This document shows positions 1 to 6,015 of a stretch of DNA of 10,233 nt, one piece after another. The stretch comes from Coriobacteriales bacterium (lineage in GTDB: Bacteria; Actinomycetota; Coriobacteriia; Coriobacteriales; UBA8131), in the NCBI GenBank assembly GCA_031256575.1, contig JAIRQI010000110.1:1-10233 (forward strand). The letters run 5' to 3'. How positions within the stretch are numbered: position 1 is the first letter of the stretch; each line of letters starts with the position of its first letter. Made by a program: the position numbers and the translations under genes. Under the pieces are notes generated by a model that had not been told where the DNA came from, searched no databases, and was given only the letters and a program-made list of their open reading frames with translations.

Positions 1-273
1 TATAAATCGACAGAGATATTCTCAGCCTTGGCTGACTCAACCCGTCTGAAGATTCTGTATTCATTGGCGGAGTCCGATATGCATGTCGGAGCTTTGGTTG
101 AGTTACTGCACATCTCGCAGCCAGCGGTCAGCCACCAGCTGCGATTACTCAGGGATCGAGGCTTGGTCACAGCCAAACGCGATGGCCAATACGTTATTTA
201 CTCATTTGCCGACGAGCATGTTCGCTTATTAATCATGCTGGGCCTGGAGCACGCTACCGAAAAGGAGTCTTGA
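1..273 (+). CDS. ArsR/SmtB-family metal-responsive repressor (5' partial)
   Basis: The frame is open from base 1 to the TGA at 271-273, giving 90 visible residues; the true start lies upstream of the window. A TTG at 28 is in frame, but it falls inside the conserved helix (FSALADSTRLKILYSL), so it is not the start. The winged helix-turn-helix is clear: ISQPAVSHQLRLLRDRGLV is the recognition region and RDGQYVIYSF the wing. The C-terminal helix keeps D-x-H-x10-H-x2-E (Asp codon 211, His 217, His 250, Glu 259), which is the alpha5 zinc-site pattern of SmtB/CzrA/ZiaR-type sensors. The alpha3 CxC motif of CadC/ArsR-type sensors is absent (MHVGAL there). In this family the apo-repressor binds the operon promoter and Zn(II) releases it. 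The gene ends 6 nt before the efflux ATPase, so co-transcription and autoregulation are inferred. The family is certain; zinc as the metal is likely. Confidence 0.93.
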   Translation, partial: YKSTEIFSALADSTRLKILYSLAESDMHVGALVELLHISQPAVSHQLRLLRDRGLVTAKRDGQYVIYSFADEHVRLLIMLGLEHATEKES

Positions 274-279
274 ACTACA

Positions 280-2514
280 ATGAGCAGAACCGCTGACAGT
301 ACGAAAACAGCTAGCCATACAGATATTGAGGTTGAGAACTGCGCTCTGTCTGGCAGCTTCAGCCAAGACCATGCAGCCCAAAACTATGTGACAACCCAGA
401 CTACCTTAGCTGGCGAACAGAACCTCACAGCAACAAGCGAACAGAACCTCATTGCAACTAGCAGCCAAGAACAGCAGACTTTATCGACCAACTGCATAAC
501 AGACCCGGCAGAAGAGCTCGACGATTGTGCTTGTGACGAGCAAGATGAGGATGAGAACGAAAAACCCTGGCTTTTCAGTACCAGCACCTGGATCAAGATA
601 TCCGGTATCGCTGTTTCATTAGGTATCATTTGTCATTTCATCACTTTCAACCCGGTATGGCAGATAGCCAGTATCTTCTGCTCGCTGGTTGGTCTGGCTG
701 CAGGCTTGGTGGTATTGGCTCCGGAAGTCATTGAAGCCATACGCAAGCGTCAGATCAGCATCGATATCCTGCTGGTGATCGCTGCTATCGGGGCCTGCGT
801 GTTAGGCGAATTTGCCGAAGCCGGAGCTGTGGTCTTTCTATTCTGCTTGGGTGAGGCTTTGGAACAACGGGTATTACGACGCAATCAAAGCTCGATTGCC
901 CATCTGCTTGATCTCACCCCAGCACTCGTGCATCTGCTGCAAACTGATGGCACGGTTGTCGATATCAGCCCGGAAAGCGTCGAATATGGGTCGACGCTGG
1001 TCATCCGAGCAGGGGAGCGACTGGCCCTGGATGCCGAAGTCACAATGGGTAATGCACATGTCGATGAATCCGCTATTACTGGTGAGTCGATGCCCATATT
1101 CAAACAAGCAGGTGACCGCCTGTTCGCTGGCTCGCTTTGCCTGGACGGCCGTTTGGAGTGCCAGACTATAGCGACGGTCAGCGACAGCTCTCTGGCCCGT
1201 ATCGTCCGCTTGGTCGAACAAGCCCAGGCTTCCCGTAGTCCCTACGAACGTTTCATCAACCGCTTTGCCCGCTACTATACTCCGGCGATAGTGATTATAG
1301 CCAGCCTGGTCGCTGTGCTGCCTCCGCTGCTCAGCTTGATTACTCCACTGGAGCTCGGTGACTTGACCAGTTGGGTTTATCGGGCTTTGTCACTACTGGT
1401 GATTGCCTGCCCCTGCGCTCTGGTGATAGCTACCCCGGTTGCTGTAGTCAGCGGCATCTCCCGAGCAGCGTACAATGGCGTTTTAGTCAAAGGTGGGGCA
1501 TTCATGGAACTGGCAGCTCGGGTCAAAGCCTTGGCTTTTGACAAGACCGGTACCTTGACTGAAGGGCATCCACAGCTAGAAGAAACTTATCCGCTGCCTG
1601 CGGCTCGTCTGCTCTGGCGAGAGCGGGCTGAGCAGCAGGCACTGGCAGTAGCTGCTGCAATTGAGAGCGACTCCAACCATCCCTTATCCCGAGCGATTGT
1701 TAAGGCCTCTGCTGAACGCGATGACCCGTCAGCGGCTAGTATCAAGGTCTCCGAGCAGATTGAGCTGGCTGGGTTGGGCATCACCGCCAAAGTAGACGGC
1801 ATGCCGGCAGCAATCGGTTCTCGGGCCTTTGTTAACACTTTGATTGACTTGGATGAGCAGGCACTGGCAATTGTCGACCAGGTCGAATCGAAGGGAGCAA
1901 CGGCGCTTCTCTTAGCCGTCGATGACCAAGCTGTAGCGGTATTCAGTGTCCGCGACACTTTGCGGGCAGAAAGCCCTGGTCTGATGCGTCAGCTACATCA
2001 AGGTGGAACACAAGCTATTGCTACAATCATGTTGACCGGAGATAACCTGAAGACAGCGCAGGTGATTGCTCAGGAAGCTGGAGTCCAACGCGTGCATGCC
2101 GGGCTGTTGCCCGAGGATAAAATGGAGTATATCGAGCGCTTGCGCCAAGAGCATGGTACGGTTGCTTTTGTCGGCGACGGTATCAACGATGCATTGGCGC
2201 TGGCTCAGGCAGACATCGGCATCGCCATGGGGGCTGCTGGTAGCGATATTGCTCTAGAAGTAGCTGATGTCGCCTTGATGGCTGATAACATCGGTGAGCT
2301 GCCTTGGTTCTTCAAACTGGCCCGCAGGGTCATGCAGACAGTGCGTATCAGCGTGGTTTTAACCTTGGTGGTCAAGGCATCTGTGATGGTTCTGGCTATT
2401 GTTGGAATCTCCCAGATGTGGATGGCTATTGCTGCTGATGTCGGCATGCTCTTAGTGGTTTTGTTGTTTGGTATGCGGTTGGGTATCAATCGAAAGCCAG
2501 CTCAGCGAGCTTGA
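280..2514 (+). CDS. Zn(II)/Cd(II)/Pb(II)-translocating P1B-type ATPase, ZntA/CadA-like
   Basis: 744-residue heavy-metal efflux pump of the cytoplasmic membrane, exporting divalent soft metals using ATP. Motifs in order: paired N-terminal membrane segments at about 103-147 and 161-196; actuator TGES 267-270; CPC metal-site motif 377-379; phosphorylated Asp421 in DKTGT; HP motif 467-468 for nucleotide binding; TGDN 586-589; GDGIND 632-637. The last membrane pair carries Lys699 and Asp720 (AADVG), the K/D signature of the Zn/Cd/Pb subgroup rather than the Cu subgroup. The N-terminus is odd. There is no GMDCxxC heavy-metal-associated domain. About 97 residues of Ser/Thr/Gln-rich sequence contain a duplicated octapeptide (EQNLTATS 46-53, EQNLIATS 54-61) and end in an acidic stretch with CAC at 83-85. 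A GGAG at 264-267 precedes the ATG, and the repressor gene sits immediately upstream, so zinc-induced expression is likely. The exact metal range cannot be fixed from sequence. Confidence 0.96.
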   Translation: MSRTADSTKTASHTDIEVENCALSGSFSQDHAAQNYVTTQTTLAGEQNLTATSEQNLIATSSQEQQTLSTNCITDPAEELDDCACDEQDEDENEKPWLFSTSTWIKISGIAVSLGIICHFITFNPVWQIASIFCSLVGLAAGLVVLAPEVIEAIRKRQISIDILLVIAAIGACVLGEFAEAGAVVFLFCLGEALEQRVLRRNQSSIAHLLDLTPALVHLLQTDGTVVDISPESVEYGSTLVIRAGERLALDAEVTMGNAHVDESAITGESMPIFKQAGDRLFAGSLCLDGRLECQTIATVSDSSLARIVRLVEQAQASRSPYERFINRFARYYTPAIVIIASLVAVLPPLLSLITPLELGDLTSWVYRALSLLVIACPCALVIATPVAVVSGISRAAYNGVLVKGGAFMELAARVKALAFDKTGTLTEGHPQLEETYPLPAARLLWRERAEQQALAVAAAIESDSNHPLSRAIVKASAERDDPSAASIKVSEQIELAGLGITAKVDGMPAAIGSRAFVNTLIDLDEQALAIVDQVESKGATALLLAVDDQAVAVFSVRDTLRAESPGLMRQLHQGGTQAIATIMLTGDNLKTAQVIAQEAGVQRVHAGLLPEDKMEYIERLRQEHGTVAFVGDGINDALALAQADIGIAMGAAGSDIALEVADVALMADNIGELPWFFKLARRVMQTVRISVVLTLVVKASVMVLAIVGISQMWMAIAADVGMLLVVLLFGMRLGINRKPAQRA
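413..460 (+). repeat. 24-bp tandem duplication inside the metal ATPase gene
   Basis: Two adjacent 24-bp copies, 413-436 and 437-460, differ at only a few bases. They encode the repeated octapeptide EQNL(T/I)ATS in the low-complexity N-terminus of the ATPase. The length is a multiple of three, so the frame is kept. This is read directly from the sequence and resembles a slippage or unequal-exchange duplication. Confidence 0.85.
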
Positions 2515-2527
2515 ATCAGCTCGTGCG

Positions 2528-3040
2528 TCAAAGCACTCCTTCTAGCTTGAGCAGTGCCAGCTTACGGTCCAGTCCGCCTCCATAACCAACCAGGTTGCCA
2601 TTGCTACCAATCACCCGATGACAGGGAACAATCAACGAGATTGGGTTTCTACCCACAGCACCGCCGATGGCCTGAGCAGCAGGGGTGCGTAATCTCTGCT
2701 GACTAGCCTGGACTAACAGAGCCAATTCGCGGTATGTACTGGTTGAACCATAGGGGATGTCAGTCAACAATCGCCAGACTGCCTGTTGAAAAGGGCTACC
2801 AGCCAATTCCAGGGGCAGTTCGACTGCTGGCTGGCTGCCAGCGAAATAAGCATCTAGCCAGTCCTTTGCAGCCAGTAACAAGGGGTGTTCGAAAGCTTCT
2901 GTCCAGCCCTCAAAAAGCTCTTCAGCAGGCTGATGGCGCTGTCGTTCGGTGAACCAGAGTCCAGTGATTGCAGTTGGCTTGGCTGTGACCAGCACTGTAC
3001 CCAATGGGGTGGGATATGTCGCGTAGTATATGGCTTCCAT
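2528..3040 (-). CDS. Methylated-DNA--[protein]-cysteine S-methyltransferase (Ogt/MGMT type)
   Basis: Suicide DNA-repair protein that transfers alkyl groups from O6-alkylguanine (and O4-alkylthymine) to its own cysteine. From the chosen ATG (complement of 3038-3040) it is 170 residues, the usual Ogt length. The N-terminal MEAIYYATYPTPLGTVLV matches the family's first beta strand. The C-terminal DNA-binding domain has SPFQQAVWRLLTDIPYGSTS, then GGAVGRNPISLIVPCHRVIG with acceptor Cys140 in the PCHRV motif, and ends with the GYGGGLDRKLALLKLE helix. An in-frame ATG at 3130 would add 30 residues, but these lie inside the divergent aconitase gene and do not resemble the family, so I reject it. There is no Shine-Dalgarno before the ATG; a TACAAT lies 6 nt upstream, suggesting a leaderless transcript. 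The gene is convergent with the ATPase (13-nt gap) and divergent from the aconitase gene. Confidence 0.95.
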   Translation of the reverse strand: MEAIYYATYPTPLGTVLVTAKPTAITGLWFTERQRHQPAEELFEGWTEAFEHPLLLAAKDWLDAYFAGSQPAVELPLELAGSPFQQAVWRLLTDIPYGSTSTYRELALLVQASQQRLRTPAAQAIGGAVGRNPISLIVPCHRVIGSNGNLVGYGGGLDRKLALLKLEGVL

Positions 3041-3043
3041 AGC

Positions 3044-3062
3044 TTTATTGTAGTACAGTAAA
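3044..3062. promoter_or_regulatory. 19-bp near-perfect palindrome, candidate operator in the divergent spacer
   Basis: TTTATTGTAGTACAGTAAA is an odd-length inverted repeat centred on the G at 3053. Eight of nine base pairs match; only the T3048/G3058 pair breaks symmetry. The core is TGTA-N-TACA. It lies in the 54-nt spacer between the divergent alkyltransferase and aconitase genes, overlaps the proposed alkyltransferase -10 (TACAAT on the minus strand), and ends 32 nt before the aconitase start. That placement suits a transcription-factor site controlling one or both genes. The half-sites are compatible with a homodimeric regulator, but I cannot match them to a named one. Confidence 0.55.
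3047..3052 (-). promoter_or_regulatory. Possible -10 element for a leaderless alkyltransferase transcript
   Basis: On the minus strand, TACAAT is followed by AAAGCT and then the ATG. Transcription starting about 7 nt after the -10 would begin at the start codon itself. This agrees with the lack of a Shine-Dalgarno sequence. No convincing -35 is visible at 16-18 nt spacing, so the call is tentative. Confidence 0.35.
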
Positions 3063-3094
3063 CGCTCGGATACCTTCACAGTAGAGGAGACGTT

Positions 3095-5197
3095 TTGAGT
3101 TCGCTCGCCTATAAAATCATCCAAGACCATCTATTGACTGGCAGCCAGTCCACCGACCAACGCAGCCAGTCCGCTGACCAACGCAGCCTGACCACCGACC
3201 AACGCAGCCAGTCCGCTGACCAACGCAGCCAGTCCGCTGACCAACGCAGCCTGACTGCCAACCAACGCAGTTTGACTCCCGGACAGCGTGTCCAGCTCTC
3301 CATCGACCAGACCTTGACTCAGGACTCAACCGGCACCATGGTCTACCTACAGCTAGAAGCCATGTCTATCAATCAGGTAGCAACCGAGCTGTCGGTTGCC
3401 TACATCGACCACAATACCCTCCAGACGGGTTTCGCCAACGCCGACGACCATGCTTTTATCCAAAGTGTGGCAGCCCGGCATGGCATTGTCTTCTCCAAAG
3501 CCGGGGGCGGCATCTGCCACCAACTGCATCTAGAGAACTTCGGGGTTCCTGGCAAAACGCTACTGGGTAGTGACTCCCATACTCCGACCGGGGGTGGGCT
3601 GGGCATGCTGGCCATCGGTGCCGGCGGTCTGGACGTCGCGATTGCCATGGCCGAGGGTAGCTACTGGTTGACTGTGCCGCAGGTCATGGGTATCAAACTG
3701 ACTGGTCAGCTGCGTCCCTGGGTATCCGCTAAAGATGTCATTCTAGAACTGTTACGGCAAAAAAGCGTCAAAGGGGGAGTAGGCTACACTCTCGAGTACT
3801 TCGGTGACGGGGTTTCGACCCTCTCGGTCACCGAGCGGGCGACAATCTGCAATATGGGAGCGGAGCTGGGAGCTACCAGTTCGATATTCCCATCCGACCA
3901 GAACACCCTGCGCTATCTGAGCGAGCAAGGCCGCCCCGAGGTCTGGGTACCGATGGCTGCTGACCCAGATGCTGAATATGCCGAGGTAGTTGAAATCAAC
4001 CTCTCTACCTTGGAGCCGCTGGCTGCTGCTCCCCATAGCCCAGACAATGTCGTGGCCATCAGCTCGCTCGAGCCGATAGCAATCGACCAGGTGGCGATTG
4101 GCAGCTGTACGAACTCCTCCTTGAGCGACCTGATGAAGGTTGCCGCTATCCTAAAAGGGCGCCAGGTGCATCAAAATGTCTCGCTGGTCATCGCTCCCGG
4201 GTCAGCGGCGATTCTGGCCGAGCTGGCCCAAAATGGCGCGCTCTCGGCAATCATCGCTGCCGGTGCCCGCATCATAGAGTGTGCCTGCGGCCCTTGCATC
4301 GGTATGGGCCAAAGCCCCCGCAGTGGAGCCGTCAGCCTGCGTACCTTCAACCGCAACTTCAAGGGACGAAGCGGCACCGATGATGCCCAGGTCTATCTGG
4401 TCAGCCCAGAAACCGCAGCAATCAGTGCCCTCACCGGCTACCTGACCGATGGTTTGACATCAGCTCAATCCCTCAACCTTCAACTCGATGATTATGCGGA
4501 TAAAACCGCGGCCAATCCAGCCCCTTACCAGGCTTTCCTGGTCTTGCCGGCTGCTCCGGAGGCGACAGAAAAACTGCCGGAGCTGGTCATGGGCCCAAAC
4601 ATCAAACCGTTCCCAAGAGCGACGGCTATTCCAGCCTCCAGCAGCATTCTGGGCAGTGTGGCTCTGGTTGCTGGCGACAACATCACCACCGATGACATCA
4701 TGCCTTCTGATAGCCGGCTCTTACCGTACCGCTCGAATATCCCTTACCTGGCAGATTATTGCTTTGAGAAGACTGACCCGGAGTTTCCGGCTCGGGCCAA
4801 AGCTGCCCAAGCCAGTGCGATTGCTGGTAGTGTGATTATCGCTGGGGAGAATTACGGGCAGGGCTCCAGCCGTGAGCATGCCGCACTGGCTCCTCTCTAC
4901 CTAGGGGTGCGTATGGTGTTAGCCCGCTCCTTTGCTCGCATTCACCGGGCGAACCTGATTAACAACGGCATCCTGCCCTTGTTGTTCAGTGATGGTATTG
5001 ATGCCACTGGTATACAGTTGGGTGATGTGCTGGAGTTTAGCGACGCACATCAGCAACTGACACAGACTGAATCAGAGCTGACAGTAGTAAACCAGACTCA
5101 ACAGGTCAGCTATCGCCTACTCAACGATTTATCTGAAGAAGAACGTCAGGTGGTGTTAGCCGGAGGCCGTATCAATGCTATCCTGAAAGCTAACTAA
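3095..5197 (+). CDS. Aconitate hydratase, single-chain type, with N-terminal repeat expansion
   Basis: [4Fe-4S] enzyme interconverting citrate and isocitrate via cis-aconitate in the cytoplasm. The start is a TTG at 3095, chosen because AGAGGAGA (3083-3090) sits at good spacing before it and SSLAYKIIQDHLLTG is the family's N-terminal helix. Conserved blocks: IDQTLTQDSTGTM; DHNTLQ from Asp105; GSDSHTPT from 158; cluster ligands Cys338 (GSCTNSS), Cys398 and Cys401 (CGPC); DNITTDDI 528-534; swivel-domain active-site GSSREHAA from 590 with Arg593. Length is 700 residues against roughly 640 for this type. The surplus is residues 18-59, six 7-residue repeats placed between HLLTG and LTPGQRVQLSIDQ, that is, in the loop before the first conserved strand. 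All catalytic residues I can identify are present, so the enzyme is probably active. Homoaconitase specificity is the main alternative, but no lysine or leucine pathway genes are nearby. Confidence 0.95.
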   Translation: MSSLAYKIIQDHLLTGSQSTDQRSQSADQRSLTTDQRSQSADQRSQSADQRSLTANQRSLTPGQRVQLSIDQTLTQDSTGTMVYLQLEAMSINQVATELSVAYIDHNTLQTGFANADDHAFIQSVAARHGIVFSKAGGGICHQLHLENFGVPGKTLLGSDSHTPTGGGLGMLAIGAGGLDVAIAMAEGSYWLTVPQVMGIKLTGQLRPWVSAKDVILELLRQKSVKGGVGYTLEYFGDGVSTLSVTERATICNMGAELGATSSIFPSDQNTLRYLSEQGRPEVWVPMAADPDAEYAEVVEINLSTLEPLAAAPHSPDNVVAISSLEPIAIDQVAIGSCTNSSLSDLMKVAAILKGRQVHQNVSLVIAPGSAAILAELAQNGALSAIIAAGARIIECACGPCIGMGQSPRSGAVSLRTFNRNFKGRSGTDDAQVYLVSPETAAISALTGYLTDGLTSAQSLNLQLDDYADKTAANPAPYQAFLVLPAAPEATEKLPELVMGPNIKPFPRATAIPASSSILGSVALVAGDNITTDDIMPSDSRLLPYRSNIPYLADYCFEKTDPEFPARAKAAQASAIAGSVIIAGENYGQGSSREHAALAPLYLGVRMVLARSFARIHRANLINNGILPLLFSDGIDATGIQLGDVLEFSDAHQQLTQTESELTVVNQTQQVSYRLLNDLSEEERQVVLAGGRINAILKAN
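3146..3292 (+). repeat. Array of 21-bp tandem repeats within the aconitase gene
   Basis: Six clear 21-bp units fill 3146-3271, and 3272-3292 is a diverged seventh unit that equals the family's native loop. The encoded heptads are QSTDQRS, QSADQRS, LTTDQRS, QSADQRS, QSADQRS, LTANQRS and then LTPGQRV. Units 2, 4 and 5 are identical at DNA level. The order A'-A-B-A-A-B' shows a 63-bp higher-order period (3146-3208 against 3209-3271), in which units 2 and 5 are identical and the other pairs differ by 2 and 4 bases. All units preserve the frame. The array is contiguous with no spacers, so it is not CRISPR. Confidence 0.95.
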
Positions 5198-5236
5198 CAG
5201 CTGGCAGTATCAGACCAACGATAACTACTATCCTTT

Positions 5237-5244
5237 GGGGAGGG
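5237..5244 (+). promoter_or_regulatory. Strong Shine-Dalgarno for the DUF4358-like lipoprotein
   Basis: GGGGAGGG at 5237-5244 lies 3 nt before the ATG at 5248. It decides the start in favour of a long N-terminal extension, because no comparable site precedes the internal Met codons nearer the lipobox. Confidence 0.7.
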
Positions 5245-5247
5245 CTC

Positions 5248-5961
5248 ATGGGAAGAAACACAAATCGTACCTTGAAGACGATGCCTGCTTTTGCTACCCA
5301 ACCAGTCACTGGTCTACTTGACACTCTTTCAGGAACACAAGTCAAGCAGCCAGCTGCCAAACAGGTCATACAAGCTGGGGTAAAACGGAACACCAAGACA
5401 GCCATTAGGCAGGCGATAGCGCTCATTATGACTCTGGCATTAGCGTCAACACTTAGCCTGTTGACCGCCTGCGCTGCACCTAACAACACTACAGCAAGCG
5501 ACACCTTGAACGGGACCACTGCCGAGCTGATGCCGAAGCTTCTAGAAAAAGCCCAATCCCATTTAGCGGCAGGCCAGGAGCTGCCAAAGGGCTTCACTGA
5601 AGCAGTCACAACCGACAACTGTGAGCTTTACCTAGGATTGACAGCTGAGCAATTCACCCAATATATCGACAACGCGACTATCTCTAACGCAGCCATTTCG
5701 ACCATTCCACATCAAGTGGTTTTGTTGAAGTGCCTGAGTGCTGCTGATGCTGAGCAAGTCGCTCGCCTGATATCTGCTGGCTACAATTCGGAGCGCTTAA
5801 TCTGCGTGTTCCCCGACCAGAGTTTCGTACAACAATCCGGCAGCTATGTAATGATGGTTTCCTCATCGACAGAAAACTCTGAAGCCTTGCAAGCCGGCTT
5901 TTCCGAATTAGCTGGTGGCAATGTCGGGGAGCCTCAGGTCTTCTTCACATTGGCAGAGTAA
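5248..5961 (+). CDS. Lipoprotein with DUF4358-like domain, MBOAT-operon accessory
   Basis: 237 residues. A hydrophobic segment at about 55-74, preceded by Lys/Arg, ends in the lipobox LLTAC with Cys75 as the predicted lipidated residue, so the mature protein should be anchored outside the membrane. After a short Thr/Asn/Ser-rich linker, residues about 90-235 read like DUF4358: a helical start (AELMPKLLEKAQ), CELYLGLTAEQFTQYIDNATISN, a strand HQVVLLKCLSAADAEQVARLI, then SGSYVMMVSSSTENSEALQAGF. DUF4358 proteins are, to my knowledge, common beside MBOAT/DHHW genes in Clostridia, which fits this context; the biochemical function is unknown. Oddly, the signal sequence begins only after about 54 residues, unlike a normal short lipoprotein n-region. 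Met61 would remove the positive charges. The domain assignment is from memory of the family pattern. The gene is 50 nt after the aconitase gene and 54 nt before the MBOAT gene. Confidence 0.8.
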   Translation: MGRNTNRTLKTMPAFATQPVTGLLDTLSGTQVKQPAAKQVIQAGVKRNTKTAIRQAIALIMTLALASTLSLLTACAAPNNTTASDTLNGTTAELMPKLLEKAQSHLAAGQELPKGFTEAVTTDNCELYLGLTAEQFTQYIDNATISNAAISTIPHQVVLLKCLSAADAEQVARLISAGYNSERLICVFPDQSFVQQSGSYVMMVSSSTENSEALQAGFSELAGGNVGEPQVFFTLAE

Positions 5962-5992
5962 AGCTGGCAGAGAAGCTGGTGTAAAAGTAGCT
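5952..5992 (+). repeat. Degenerate short tandem repeat over the lipoprotein stop codon
   Basis: Three adjoining units, GGCAGAGTAAAGCT (5952-5965), GGCAGAGAAGCT (5966-5977) and GGTGTAAAAGTAGCT (5978-5992), followed by GGCC. The stop codon TAA at 5959-5961 lies in the first unit. The units differ in length by small indels. They occupy most of the spacer before the MBOAT gene, where I see no Shine-Dalgarno. Confidence 0.5.
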
Positions 5993-6015
5993 GGCCTAAC
6001 CAAGCGACCTAAGCC

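Noticed and set aside
28..273. Complete repressor starting at TTG 28
   Set aside because: The frame is open back to base 1 and the upstream residues (FSA before LADSTRLKIL) fit the conserved family helix, so the gene is simply cut by the window.
280..560. Heavy-metal-associated (HMA) domain at the ATPase N-terminus
   Set aside because: No GMxCxxC motif or ferredoxin-like pattern; the only paired cysteines are CAC in an acidic stretch.
2506..2536. Terminator between the convergent ATPase and alkyltransferase genes
   Set aside because: CGAGC/GCTCG (2506-2523) and GTGC/GCAC (2523-2536) are short, mutually exclusive stems without a T-run.
3041..3130. Longer alkyltransferase starting at the minus-strand ATG at 3130
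   Set aside because: The added 30 residues would overlap the start of the aconitase gene and do not resemble the family N-terminus, whereas MEAIYYATYPTPLG at 3040 does.
3146..3292. CRISPR array or DNA-binding iteron array
   Set aside because: The 21-bp units are directly contiguous with no spacers, keep the aconitase frame and encode a repeated heptad between two conserved aconitase segments.
3109..3329. Antisense open frames through the aconitase repeat array encoding Trp/Arg- or Gly/Cys-rich repeats
   Set aside because: They are a by-product of an in-frame repeat with no stop codon in any antisense frame; no ribosome binding site or homology supports them.
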